Positions 1 through 64,000 of a stretch of 64,000 bases of DNA are shown in pieces; position 1 is the stretch's first letter; every line of letters begins with the position of its first letter. A program made the translations under genes and the position numbers. This DNA comes from Diadophis punctatus similis (Eukaryota > Chordata > Lepidosauria > Squamata > Dipsadidae), in the NCBI GenBank assembly GCA_023053685.1, contig JALIGW010000005.1, forward strand, positions 32,049,480 to 32,113,479, read 5' to 3'. The notes beneath the pieces were generated by a model. The model saw only the letters and a program-made list of their open reading frames with translations. It was not told where the DNA came from and searched no databases.

Positions 1-376
1 ACACATATTGAATGACAAATCCCTGTTTGTTGTTAGCTTTTTCTTCAATCAAGTATGACTTTCAGTATCAGAAATAGTAGACTATATTATGAACATATAA
101 GTGTATGAGACTATCACAACTTATTCTTCAGAATAAGTTACCATTTGGACCCCATAGTCATTTGCATATAGTTTAAAATGTTTTCAGAAATGACTAATCA
201 CGTTAAATATTCCCAATTGTTTTAATTTACAAAAAAGAAGTCTTCAAAAGAAAAAGTAAGTGATTATCTGTCAATAGATCAAAATATTCATAAACGTTAC
301 TATGTCACAAAATAATTTGTTCACATGTAATCTACAGATGAACTGTTATCACAACTTTTTGTATACCTATTTTAGA
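1..376. other. Intergenic, AT-rich, nothing recognised
   Basis: No coding exon, RNA gene or clear repeat seen on either strand up to the TIR element at 379. Confidence 0.5.
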
Positions 377-378
377 GT

Positions 379-1011
379 ACCGTATTTTTCGGAGTATAAG
401 ATGCACCGGAGTATAAGACACACCTTAGTTTTTGGGGAGGAAAATAGGGGAAAAAATCTGCCTACCAGATATTCATCTGGCTAGCGTCCTTAGTCTGGTC
501 AGCTTCAGCACATTATTTTATCCCCTGGTTAGGACTTAAAAAAACCTTCTTCGGAGAGAGTAACAATGAAAGAGCCTGCAAGCCAGTAAGAGCTGGGAAG
601 ATCGTTAGCACCTGGTTAGGGCTAGAAAAAAACTTATTCGGAGCAAGTAGAGCAATGAAAAAAGCCCTGCAAAGACTTAGGGCTGGAAAAACCTTCTTCG
701 GAGAGAGTAACAATGAAAGAGCCTGCAAGCCAGTAAGAGCTGGGAAGATAGATAGCACCTGGTTAGGGCTAGGAAAAAACTTATTCGGAGCAAGTAGAGC
801 AATGAAAAAAACCCTGCAAAGACTTAGGGCTGGAAAAACATTCTTTGGAGAGAGTAACAATGAAAAAGCCTGCAAGGTAAGAGCTGGGAAGATCTGTTAG
901 CACCTAGTTAGGGCTGGAAAAAAAGTTACATTCGAAGTATAAGACACACCCAAATTTTCAGCCACTTTTAGGGAGGAAAAAGGTGCATCTTATACTCCAA
1001 AAAATACGGTA
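379..1011. mobile_element. Non-autonomous DNA transposon with about 30-bp TIRs and internal tandem repeats
   Basis: Left end ccgtatttttcggagtataa and right end its reverse complement (ttatactccaaaaaatacgg) define terminal inverted repeats. A TA dinucleotide flanks both sides, as in Tc1/mariner-type insertion. There is no transposase frame. The interior is largely a 147-bp tandem repeat (listed separately). The family name is not certain. Confidence 0.7.
530..930 (+). repeat. 147-bp tandem repeat, about 2.5 copies
   Basis: The same landmark (accttcttcggagagagtaa) recurs at 544, 691 and, slightly changed, 838: a period of exactly 147 bp. Each unit is itself two diverged half-units of about 73 bp that share an agggctgg/agggctag block, an (a)n-cttcgg/cttattcgg block and an agcaatgaaa/aacaatgaaa block. 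It lies inside the TIR element, so it expanded with or within the transposon. Confidence 0.8.
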
Positions 1012-1015
1012 ATTA

Positions 1016-1780
1016 AGATTTCTTATTTCAAAATTATTTTCTTACTTTGTAAAGATGGATAACCGATCAATTCTTGAAGGTTTTGCATCGACTGCATCAG
1101 CATAATCATTTTCAGTATCTTCAGACATCAGACACAGGAATAGGTATCTTCTGCCAATATTTAGATAAGCAACAGACTCTACAATCAATATTCTTACAAT
1201 TAATATCATTTTAAATAGCATGATATATTTCTATTTTTTTTAAAAAAAGGGAATCTAGAGGTTGGACATTTGCATTCAAGTTTAGCTTGAAATATGTTTT
1301 ACAAAACTATTGAAATCCAATTTCTTTGTTCCTTATTTATTATTTAACATCGCTAGAGAAATGGGGAAAAAAGCACATACACGTGAAGAGAACATACTTG
1401 CTCTAAGTTACATTCCATTGAATTGTATACGCCTTAATTCCAAGCATGCTGCTGTATTCCCAAGAACAGATACAGTTGCTTTAAGGTCTGTGGTCAATTG
1501 CTATATTTGTGCCTTCATGAGCTTTGAAACATTTTGGGAGATTGAATATGAAGGACTGCGCAGCTCTCATAATGTTTAGCATTTTTCAAAATGTTATAAA
1601 AAGAAATCATTAAAAAAGCAATTTACAAATGGATGTCCATTCAAATAAATAATAGTGTTATTTTCTGAATCAACTTCTTGTATATTTTTTTCAGCAAGAA
1701 ACTTTTCAGTTCATTTCATATCTAAAAATAATATTGAAATTTACAAGATACAAGCTGATTTAAACATTAATGGTTTACTA
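1016..1780. other. Intergenic, nothing recognised
   Basis: AT-rich unique-looking sequence. One 89-codon frame (1310-1579, +) has no recognisable domain and no exon-like borders. Confidence 0.45.
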
Positions 1781-1785
1781 TAGTG

Positions 1786-2515
1786 CAGGGTGTGTAAAAA
1801 CCGATGATTTAAAAAAATAAATAAAACAAATTGGATCTTTTAATTTAAATCAGATTTTTTTATTTTTATCAAATTTATTTTAATAAAATGCTTTTGGAAT
1901 AAAAATCTATCTAAAGATAGTTTTCTATTTAAGATACATTAATAATTTAGTTTATTCAGCATGAAATGGAGCTTAGTTATGTACCATGAGGCTGTATATT
2001 CTGCAATATTTACATTTTTGGTAAACTCATTCAATGAATCAAAGCTCTGAAAGCTGAGATAACATGCACTGCATTGATGCATTCACACAATTTCATAGTA
2101 ACCATGAGATAAATCATAAAACTAAGTTCAGGAATATTCCTTTATCGCACTGTTTTGCAAATCTACGTACACTACAAACTGTATGATTGTTTGAAGAGAA
2201 ATGCATCTGTACCACCAGGCTGTAAGTGTGAGGAGGAAGGGCAAGCAGTAAAAATGAAAGTGAAACCTTCTAAGCAGCTTATAAATATAATATCAAAGAG
2301 CACCTGTTATTTCAGATCCATCATGGCAGCGCCTGTTAGTGGGCACCCACTCACCTGCTACGTCCCTCATCTTGTTGTGTCACTGTCGCATCACCAGCCC
2401 ATTAAAGTGAATGGGACTATTGGTGAGTCAACAGAGGGTCAGAGATGACAATTGCTCTTTAAAAATTATGATTTAAATAGAGTTGATTTAAATCAAGCCC
2501 TTTTACTAGTAGGTG
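1786..2515. repeat. Possible AT-rich palindromic repeat (gatttaaatc-rich ends)
   Basis: Both ends carry multiple tgatttaaa/tttaaatca blocks around a non-AT core (2200-2450). This looks like a decayed DNA element, but I could not pin down precise terminal repeats or a target duplication. Confidence 0.3.
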
Positions 2516-2908
2516 ATTTAAATAATGATTTAAATTATCAGAGTTAAAGTCCATATATCTTAAAGTTGCCAAATTTGAAAAAAACTAAATTACCTGAATA
2601 AAAGGTAGGAAACTAAACAACCATCAGTCACTGTATTCATAATGGACAGCATTAGGAAGGAAAAATCTATATGAGTTACAAGAATTTCTTTTCCAATTTC
2701 CATCTCAACTCAGATGATCCCATTTGAGGTTTTTTTTTTAAAAAATAAATCAGCTGGAAGAAATTACACGGATTTAATACTAATGTACTTAATTTAGATT
2801 GCTCCCCAGCTTTATGGCCTGTATATTTATATATTAATCTATATATCTTACATTGTTCTAAGCTCAGTTAGCGAAGCAAAGAATGCTATTTCTTTCATAT
2901 ATAAGTGG

Positions 2909-3156
2909 ATCTAGGTCAGCCGTTCTCAACCTGGCGGTCGCGACCCCTTTGGGGGGGTCGAACGACCCTTTCACAGGGTCGGGAGACTTCGCCCGGATGC
3001 CGCCATTTGGGTTCTTTTATCCCCTGCGCACGCACAGAACACTTTGCACATGCGCAGAGGGTAAAAGAACCCAAATGGCGGCAGTGGGGCGTGGGTCGCG
3101 ATGGGGGCGCATTATGGGTCGCGGCATTAGGAAGGTTGAGAACCACTGATCTAGGT
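2909..3156. mobile_element. SPIN-like non-autonomous hAT element with exact 8-bp TSD
   Basis: Element 2917-3148 (232 bp) starts cagccgttctcaacctggcg and ends ggttgagaaccactg. It is flanked by perfect 8-bp duplications atctaggt at 2909-2916 and 3149-3156, the hAT hallmark. The first about 70 bp (gtcgcgacccctttgg, gtcgaacgaccctttcaca) match, from memory, the SPIN (Space Invader) end sequence. The interior folds back: gccgccatttgggttctttt near 3000 pairs with its complement at 3066-3084. No coding capacity. Confidence 0.85.
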
Positions 3157-3160
3157 TATA

Positions 3161-3542
3161 CAGGTAGTCCTTGATTTACAAGCACAATAGAGCCCAAAAT
3201 TTCCATTGCTAAGCAAGGCAGGCTAAGTGAATTTTTACCCATTTTACGACATTTTTTGCCACAGTTATTAAGTGGATCACTGCAGTTAGTAACACAGTTG
3301 TTAAGTGAAATCTAGCTTCCCCATTGACTTTGCTTGTCAGAAAGTCACAAAAGTTAATCACATGGCCCCGGGGCACTGTAACCGTCATAAATACATGCCA
3401 GTTGCCAAGTTTCTGAATTTTGATCACGTGACCCTGGGATTGTTGCAATGGTTATGTGAAAAACAGTCATTGGTCATTTTTTTCAGTGCTGTTGTAACTC
3501 AAATGGTCACTAAATGAATGGTTTTAGGTTGAGGACTACCTG
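3161..3542 (+). mobile_element. Palindromic MITE (family copy 1 of 3), TA target site
   Basis: Ends caggtagtccttgatttaca and its imperfect complement gttgaggactacctg. TA flanks both ends (3159-3160, 3543-3544), fitting a Tc1/mariner-type MITE of 382 bp. Inside are motifs such as ttaagtgaatctgg-like and tgatcacgtgacc shared with copies at about 8480-8815 and 34485-34830. Confidence 0.8.
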
Positions 3543-3544
3543 TA

Positions 3545-4095
3545 CTTTTTAAACAGTACTCCCACAATTTGAAGATACCTGTAATACCCAGTAATTTATA
3601 TGTTCAAAAATAAAAATAAATTGAGTAAGTACAATGATCCCAGCTAATACGTGGCACAACTATGTTCCAAGGCTACTCTAACATTACTGTAAACATCTTT
3701 CACGTTAAGTTCACAATATATTAGGAAAAACTTCTGTAGTGAGGAGACTATACCACGTGCCTAATGAAGTGCACTATGATCTACAAATACAATAACATAT
3801 TGCTGATTGTACCAAACACCCAACCCAGTTATTTACTCTGCACAATGAAGGCCATAGAAGAGTTTCTAAGTGTTAAAAAACAGACATACTTTTTGCAAAC
3901 CTTGGTACAGAAACAATATGGGGATTATCCCAAAGGTGCTTTTGAAAAGGCAACTGGAGACTCTTTATTGGTTTTCCCCTTTAAAACATTTTGCTTCTCA
4001 TCCAAAAAGGTTCTTCATTTCTGACCCAATGGTGGGGAATAGAAGGATTTATATTCTTTGCAGTCATTAGCACTCTGAAGGTCGGTCATTGAGGC
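3545..4095. other. Intergenic, nothing recognised
   Basis: Two overlapping short + strand frames (3764-4070) show no domain and no exon borders. No clear repeat seen. Confidence 0.4.
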
Positions 4096-4099
4096 CACT

Positions 4100-4690
4100 T
4101 GGGGTTTATCTCATAAACACCTGAATCAAAGTGCAAATGGGTGTGGAACCTTCTTGGGACTGTTGAAAGGACTGTGTTGTAGACATACTGTAGGTCGTGT
4201 TGTATCCCTCACCCTCTGTTGAGAAAGGGCTGTTCAATTTTAATATGAAGATGGCCTCTTTGACCCCTCTTTCAAACCAGTGGTTCTCTCTGTCCAGAAT
4301 GTGAAATCTGCTGCCTTCAAAAAGTGACCTTTGTCTTTCAAATGCAGATGAACTCCTGAATCTTGTCCTGATGGGTTTGTTCTCCTGTGTTGTGCACGTG
4401 TTTGTTGTCATTTTGTTTCCCCATTCAACAGGTATGTCAGACAGCAAAATTCACATTCTGGACAGAAAGGACCAATGGTTTGAAAGAGGGTCAAAGAGAC
4501 CATCTACAGTATGTTAAAATTGTACAGTCAGAGAGGGAGGCATATGACCCTACCTATCTCCTGTCTGCAACAAAGTCCTTTCAACAGTATCAAGAAGGTT
4601 ACACACCCATTTACATTCTGATTCAGGTGATCCTGAGGGTACAGATAAACCCCCAGGTGGCCTCAACAACTCTTGGATAGCTAACAACCG
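4100..4690. mobile_element. Two inverted Penelope-like 3' fragments
   Basis: Bases 4100-4310 (read on the minus strand) and 4445-4670 (read on +) are diverged copies of one sequence in opposite orientation, forming an imperfect inverted repeat with arms of about 200 bp. The minus-strand translation contains ILDRENHWFERGVKEAIF. I associate this motif with the endonuclease-region C-terminus of Penelope-like retroelements. The + copy has a degraded FWTERTNGLKEGQRDH. Both are broken and non-functional. Confidence 0.5.
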
Positions 4691-4692
4691 AC

Positions 4693-6003
4693 TTGACCCT
4701 CAGAGTGGTTCAAATGACAGCAAATAATAGAAATCCTTCCATTCTCCACCATTCAATAAGAACTGAAGAAGCCCTATCTAACAAAATGAAATTCAATGTA
4801 GAGAAAAGTAAAGTCCTACACTTAGGTAAGAACAACCAAAAGTATACATATAAACTGGGTGAAACCAGGCTTAATAGCAGTGACTATGAGAGGGATCTTG
4901 GAGTCTTAGTGGACAACCAGCTAAATATGAGCCAGCAGTGTGCAGCGGCAGCCAAAAAAGCCAATGCACTCCTAAATTGCATTAACAGAGGGATACAATT
5001 TAGATCAAGTGAGGTACTAATACCACTCTATAAAGCCTTAGTTAGACCACACCTAGAGTACTGCATCCAGTTTTGGTCAAATTATAAAAAAGATGTTGAG
5101 ACTCTAGAAAAAGTGCAGAGGAGAGCAACCAGGATGATTAGGGGACTGGAGACTAAAGCATGTGAAGAACGGAACTGGGCATGGCTAGTCTAGTGAAGAG
5201 AAGGACCAGGGGAGACATGATAGCAGTGTTCCAATATTTGAGGGGCTGCCACAGAGAGGAGGGGGTCAAGCTATTTTCCAAAGCACCTGAAGGCAAGACA
5301 AGGAATAATGGATGGAAACTGATCAAGGAGAGATTCAACCTAGAAATGAGGAGGAACTTTCTGACAGTGAGAACAATCAACCAATGGAACAGCTTGCCTT
5401 CGGAAGTTGTGGGAGCTTCATTACTTGAGACTTTCAAGAAGAGATTGGACTGCCATTTGTCAGAAATGGTGTAGGGCAGTGATGGCGAACCTTTTTTCCC
5501 TCGGGTGCCAAAAGCACGCACGTGCACGCTATTGCGCACATGCGAGTGGCCACACCCATAATTCAATGCCCCCCTGCGCATGCGCGTGTGATCCCCCGTG
5601 CTGCCCCACCCGTGCATGCGTGCACGATCCCCCCGCTCCCCCGTTTCCCGACTTCGGGTGGGCCCGGTAGGCCCATTTTTCGCCCTCCCCAGGCTCCAGA
5701 GGTTTTCTTGTAGCGTGGGGAGGGCGAAAATGGCTTCCCCCGCCCCCCAGAGGCCCTCCGGAGGCCGAAAACGCTCTCCCAGAGCCTCTGTAAAAGCCAA
5801 AAATCAGCTGGCCGGCGTGCACATACGCACTGGAGTGGAGTTAGGGCAACAGCTCGCGTGCTGGCAGATATGGCTCCGCATGCCACCTGTGGCACCCATG
5901 CCATAGGTTCGCCATCACTGGTGTAGGGTCTCCTGCTTGAGCGGGGGAGGGGGGTTGGGCTAGATGACCTACAAAGGCCCTTCCAACTTTGTTAATCTGT
6001 TAA
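4693..6003 (+). mobile_element. CR1-type LINE 3' end, 5'-truncated, split by a hAT insertion
   Basis: The translation of 4780-5470, with frame breaks, gives a LINE reverse transcriptase C-terminal region: FNVEKSKVLHLGKNN, then KALVRPHLEYC, then KRRTRGDMIAVFQYL and TINQWNSLPSEVV. After the hAT at 5477-5920 the 3' UTR resumes (tctcctgcttgagc, ttgggctagatgacc, cccttccaactttg), typical of vertebrate CR1. It is truncated at the 5' end, frameshifted near 5160-5190 and inactive. Confidence 0.85.
5469..5928. mobile_element. Non-autonomous hAT, cagtgatggcgaacc family, exact TSD (copy 1)
   Basis: Element 5477-5920 (444 bp) with TIRs cagtgatggcgaacctttt and ataggttcgccatcactg. Flanked by perfect 8-bp duplications gtgtaggg (5469-5476 and 5921-5928). 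GC-rich interior with alternating purine-pyrimidine cgcatgcgcgtg tracts. Inserted into the CR1 3' UTR, so younger than that CR1. Confidence 0.9.
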
Positions 6004-6049
6004 TTCTTGGATGAGAAGCAAAACGTGAGACGATTTTCATCTTGGTCTC

Positions 6050-6205
6050 CCCCACGTATGTATGTTTTTGTATGTTTCTTTTAAATGTATTTTAAATTGT
6101 TATTAAATTATATTGTTTAGCTGTTCTTTAAATGTTGTATGCCGCCCTGAGTCCCCAGGGAGTAGGGCGGCATACAAGAGCACTAAATAAATAAAATAAA
6201 TTAAA
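6050..6205 (+). repeat. LINE-type 3' tail with hairpin and (AAAT)n
   Basis: Contains gccgccctgagtcc...agtagggcggc, a short stem-loop, followed by cactaaataaataaaataaa. The same tail recurs at 54818-54905 (+), and in antisense near 27905-27980 and 35080-35120. It is a common 3' end of squamate LINE elements. Confidence 0.6.
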
Positions 6206-6380
6206 ACGTTTTCAAGAAAAAAAACTTAAGAGAGTCCAGTTGCCTTTTGAAAAACACCTTTGGGACAACCATGACCTGGATGATTGAGAATCTCCATACA
6301 ATATGGAGATTAGGAGATATCACTAGGATAACTTTAGGTACTTAAATAATTCCAGTCATACCTCCATAAGACAAAAAATC

Positions 6381-6812
6381 TACTAGACCAGTGATGGCGA
6401 ACCTTTTTTTCCTCGGGTGCCGAAATAGGGCGTGTGCACGCTATTGCACGCGCGTGCGTGCCCACACCCGTAATTCAAAGCCCCTCACTTGCTCCACCCT
6501 CCTGCACATGCGTGCGCGACATCCCCACTCCCCCATTTCCCGACTTCCAGTGGGCCCATTTTTCACCCTCCCCAGGCTCCAGAGGCTTTCTTGGAGCTTG
6601 GGGAGGGCAAAAACGCTCCCCCCTGCCACCCTGGAGGCCCTCCGGAGGCCGAAATCGCCCTCCCAGAGCCTCCACGCGAGCCAAAAATCAACTGGCGGGC
6701 ACGCACATGCGCACTGGAGCTGAGTTAGGGCAACGGCTCGCGTGCCGGCAGATATGGCTCCGCGTGCCACCTGTGGCACCCGTGCCATAGGTTCGCCATC
6801 ACTGTACTAGAC
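6381..6812. mobile_element. Non-autonomous hAT, cagtgatggcgaacc family, exact TSD (copy 2)
   Basis: Element 6389-6804 (416 bp), same TIRs as the copy at 5477. Perfect 8-bp duplications tactagac at 6381-6388 and 6805-6812. Interior is close to copy 1 (ccctccccaggctccagagg, cctccggaggc, cagatatggctccgc). Confidence 0.9.
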
Positions 6813-7690
6813 CATAGCTCAACTTGTTTGGAGTTATTCTGCTTCTACAAACAGAATCTTGTTGCCTGCCTTTACAGTACCCTTAACAATTTGGAAAGGA
6901 GAATCTATCCTGAAAACCTCTGCATTATCCCAGCTTCTGCTGCAGCACTCTTATTTCTTAATGGGATAGTTGCAAAGTAGTAAAGCAGCAGAGGCAATTC
7001 TCCCAGATCCTTATCTTATGTATTGCCTTACAGCTATAAAATAAGAGGCAGCATTGTTTTGGCTTTTGCCACCAGGTGGCTCTGATTAGAAGACTGTAAC
7101 AAGAGAAAAGCTACCCTAACCCCATAACTGGCTGGGCAAAGAGCAAGGTGGGGTGATTTCTTTTCCTTTCATACAGAAAATCTACTTTTTGTTTCACTTC
7201 TGTTCCGAAGTTCTTTTTCTTTCATTTTAACCAGAAACCTTGAAAATGTATCCTGGTTAATCTCATCAGCTGATCTTTATCAGCTTTTTTTCCCCCATCA
7301 GAAAATAGGCAAGAATGCTTCAGTTAATAAGATAGCGGGAAATGATAGAATAGATTCCCCCCCTTTTTTCTAGCAAGCACGCTGTTTTGTGTCCATCAGT
7401 TGGAGACGAGCAACAAGCTGCCATTCAACACCACACTAAACCACAAAGGTTTAATTTCTTGTATGAACCCAGACTGTAGATAGTTTTCATGTGCAATTCT
7501 AATCAGTTGAGTGAACCATGGATTAGTTAACCAGCCACGGGTAAGCTTATCAGATCAATGCAACCACGATAGCATGCTTGAAGACCTGATCCCAAGTATC
7601 TTAGCATGGAAAACTGAAATACAGAACTAACTGCACTTTAATCCTCATTTTCCAACTCCAGGCCAAGCAGAAATGTCCCAGATCGCTTTT
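6813..7690. other. Intergenic, nothing recognised
   Basis: Mixed-composition sequence without long frames or clear repeats. It may hold regulatory DNA shared by the divergent promoters, but no specific site is supported. Confidence 0.4.
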
Positions 7691-7729
7691 CTGTAGAACA
7701 AAAACTGCAAGATTCCATTACTTTTTGAA

Positions 7730-8400
7730 GGTTCTTACGACCGAGTTCTCGGTCTCCAAAATGTTTAACAGCGAATTAAAGCACAACGAGGAGAGCTTAA
7801 GCACAGTTTTTTTTTTAAGTTTTTAAAAAGGCCCGTCGTCTACCAGAGAGGTTTCCGAAGTACAGAAAAATCGGCATGGAGGTAGGAATCGAGCCTTGGG
7901 GAAAAATTGAGGTTCTCTCTTTCTCGAAATAAGCTATACTTGCCTGCGTGATGCCCGCGACGAACAGCTCCCAGGTCCTCTCGCTTTGTCTGCCGTCCGC
8001 AACGCTACGTCGAAGGTAAAAGCGAAACTAAACGGTCAGAAAACTTTACTCCCTGCGGCAACCCAGGAAGTTGCCGCGGAGAGACTTAAATTTAGCAATC
8101 CGCCTTCCTTGGTCGGCCCAGCCAAGTCTCTATAGCGCCTCCTTTGGGCTGAGCGTGGAACAAGCGTTTGTTTTCACATTCAGCAACCTCGGCCAGTGGC
8201 TTCACCCTTTCCTTCCCCCTCACTCCAGGCAGCTGAATTTCAGTTTTCGTCAGCCGGACTTGTTTGCCTTTAGGAATAAACTGCTTTTTCGTCTAGTCAT
8301 GGTCCGTTCTGTCATCCTCACATATCTGGAGAGGACCAAGTTAAGGAAGGCGACATGCTTTTCCGGCGGTAGATAAAGTTTGAATTACCAAACAAGGGAG
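7730..8400. promoter_or_regulatory. CpG-containing unique region, candidate promoter of a divergent upstream gene
   Basis: Between two AT-rich flanks, this stretch has many CpG sites (for example cgcgacgaacagctcc, gtccgcaacgctacgtcga, gttgccgcggag, ttttccggcggt) and is free of recognised repeats. It ends about 1 kb upstream of NRAP exon 1. In mammals CASP7 lies head-to-head with NRAP, so a minus-strand CASP7 first exon here is plausible. I found no caspase coding sequence in 1-8400, and a non-coding first exon cannot be proved from sequence. Confidence 0.4.
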
Positions 8401-8479
8401 AAAATCTTAACTTCTTCCTAGTGTTATTCCCGCGCTATGGGAGGGTCCTCTTAAGGGAAGAAATCTAATTAAACCTAGA

Positions 8480-8815
8480 TGTTCAAAGTTACAACGGCAT
8501 TGGGAAAAAAATGAGTTGTGACCATTTTTCACGCTTAGGACCATTGCTGAATCCCATGGTCATATCAAAATTCAGATTCTTGGCAGTTGACTCATATTTA
8601 TAATGGTTGCAGTGTCCTGGATCATGTGATCACCTTTTGCGACCACCTGATAAGCAAAGTCAATGGGAAAGCCAGGTTCACTTAATAACCGTGTCATTAA
8701 CTGCAGTTAACAAATGGCAAGAAAAGTCGTAAAATGAAGCAAAATTCACTTAACAAATGTCTTGCTTAGCAACAGTAATTTTGGGCTTAATTGTGGTCGT
8801 AAGTTGAGGGCTAAC
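8480..8815 (-). mobile_element. Palindromic MITE (family copy 2 of 3), decayed
   Basis: Antisense relative of 3161-3542. It shares aagttacaacggcattg-type start, tgcagtgtcctgg, gtgatcaccttttgcgacc, aagcaaagtcaatggg and a ggtcgtaagttgaggg end. Terminal bases have mutated, so no target duplication is visible. Confidence 0.75.
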
Positions 8816-9289
8816 TTTATTCCTGAAGACAAATAGATATTCAGTAAGACAACTTGAAAGGCAGTTAAATCTTTCTTTCAGGCACTTCTGGAATTCCCAA
8901 TCCCATCTGTACTTTATGAAAAACAATAGGTATTGTTGATTTTTTTTCACCTGCATAGGACAGAGAGCAGGAGAAGAAAGAAAGCTTGAGAATCAGTCTC
9001 TGCTCTGAAAATGCTTTGGCCTTTTGTGCTTTCCTTAATAGACTCTTAGTGAATACATAATAATCTGAAGATGATCTGAAATATATTTAGAAGGCAAACC
9101 TGGGACTCTGACAAATGAACATTGAACTCCCTGCTTTATAACCAATTAGATAGCCTTCATTTTCATATGACCATGATGCTTCTCTCTGACTTCACTCATC
9201 TATTTAGAGAAAGGCTTCACTGAATTCTTGCATCTCTTTCCCTCTATGAACTCTTAACACAGTTGCCAAAATAACCCCTCTTAGTAAGT
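8816..9289. other. Proximal upstream region of NRAP
   Basis: About 470 bp of repeat-free sequence before the putative core promoter. A CACCTG E-box lies near 8949-8954. No CpG island and no confident MEF2 or CArG consensus was seen. Confidence 0.35.
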
Positions 9290-9429
9290 GACAGCTTTAA
9301 AAACCAGACAACAGCTGAGTGCAACTCAGAAGCACAGCACAAACAGACTGCAGTATCTTTCTTAGGAAACAAGGCATTTTTGTATATTACGGACCCTCAG
9401 AATTTAATTTTTTTATATATAATTTCAAT
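9290..9429 (+). promoter_or_regulatory. Putative NRAP 5' UTR and core promoter
   Basis: Sequence just upstream of the NRAP start codon. An A/T-rich TATA-like stretch (tttaaaaa) lies near 9296-9303, and a CAGCTG E-box, the type bound by myogenic bHLH factors, lies at 9312-9317. A second AT-rich stretch (tttttttatatat) precedes the ATG. The region is not CpG rich, as expected for a tissue-restricted muscle promoter. The frame is open upstream to 9319 but has no in-frame ATG before 9430. The transcription start and any extra 5' non-coding exon cannot be set from sequence alone. Confidence 0.4.
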
Positions 9430-63828
<54,399 letters not shown>

Positions 63829-64000
63829 GATTGTTCTAAAAATGCGAGTTCCAGGCATATTTACAGATAAAGAAGCGATAGCCATCACGATCTCTGGAAC
63901 ATTTAAAATTTTATTTAAAACTACTATTAAAATTGCTAAGCTTTCGTCAACCCCTGTTGACTTCGTCAGAGTGTAAAATCCCCATGGAAGAGATGCTTGC

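Noticed and set aside
530..930. Regular repeats considered as a CRISPR-like array
   Set aside because: Repeats are contiguous 147-bp units with no unique spacers, in vertebrate DNA inside a TIR element.
5153..5906. Overlapping 90-215 codon frames on both strands
   Set aside because: They cover a GC-rich non-autonomous hAT and CR1 3' UTR; there is no transposase or other domain, and frames in all phases reflect low stop density in GC-rich DNA.
1..8400. Search for caspase-7 coding exons on the minus strand
   Set aside because: No caspase motif (for example the QACRG active-site region) was found; if the gene is next door its coding exons lie outside the window.

Overview
This is vertebrate nuclear DNA, most likely from a squamate reptile and probably a snake. 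The evidence is interspersed repeats plus intron/exon structure. There are at least eight copies or fragments of a tRNA-derived SINE of the Sauria-SINE type, with A and B boxes and a shared 3' end. There are also CR1/L2-like and L1 LINE pieces, many non-autonomous hAT and Tc1/mariner-type elements (one SPIN-like), and long microsatellites. Nothing prokaryotic is present.

The only protein-coding gene I can support is on the + strand and fills the window from 9.4 kb onward. It is NRAP (nebulin-related anchoring protein), a LIM plus nebulin-repeat protein of striated muscle. I traced 34 consecutive coding exons (9430-62555) with AG/GT borders and no internal stop. They give 3,897 coding bases, or 1,299 codons. 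The LIM domain is in exons 1-3 and the rest is about 34 nebulin modules. From exon 14 the modules fall into seven-module super-repeats, marked by WMKG-type motifs at exons 20, 25 and 31. The 3' end of the gene lies beyond 64000.

Layout: 1-7.6 kb is intergenic and repeat-rich. It holds a 147-bp tandem repeat inside a terminal-inverted-repeat element, a SPIN-like hAT, a palindromic MITE, inverted Penelope-like fragments, a CR1 3' end split by a hAT, and a second hAT. Between 7.7 and 8.4 kb is a unique, CpG-containing stretch that may be the promoter of a divergent neighbour. CASP7 is the candidate from mammalian synteny; no coding exon of it was found. 8.5-9.43 kb is the proximal NRAP upstream region. 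After that, exons alternate with introns carrying repeats. The most populated are intron 2 (GC-rich composite element with a large hairpin, minisatellite, LINE piece), intron 10 (CR1 with nested SINE, microsatellite inside a perfect inverted repeat), intron 14 (antisense L1), intron 21 (three LINE/SINE clusters), intron 27 (SINE split by a short solo LTR) and intron 30.

I did not find a previously undescribed multi-gene system. The most distinctive observations are the fused three-module exon 24, the 83-bp-arm hairpin in intron 2, the solo LTR inside a SINE with an exact 5-bp duplication, the SPIN-like insertion with an exact 8-bp duplication, and the palindrome-flanked compound microsatellite in intron 10. 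Family names for repeats and the NRAP assignment come from recognition, not from a database search.
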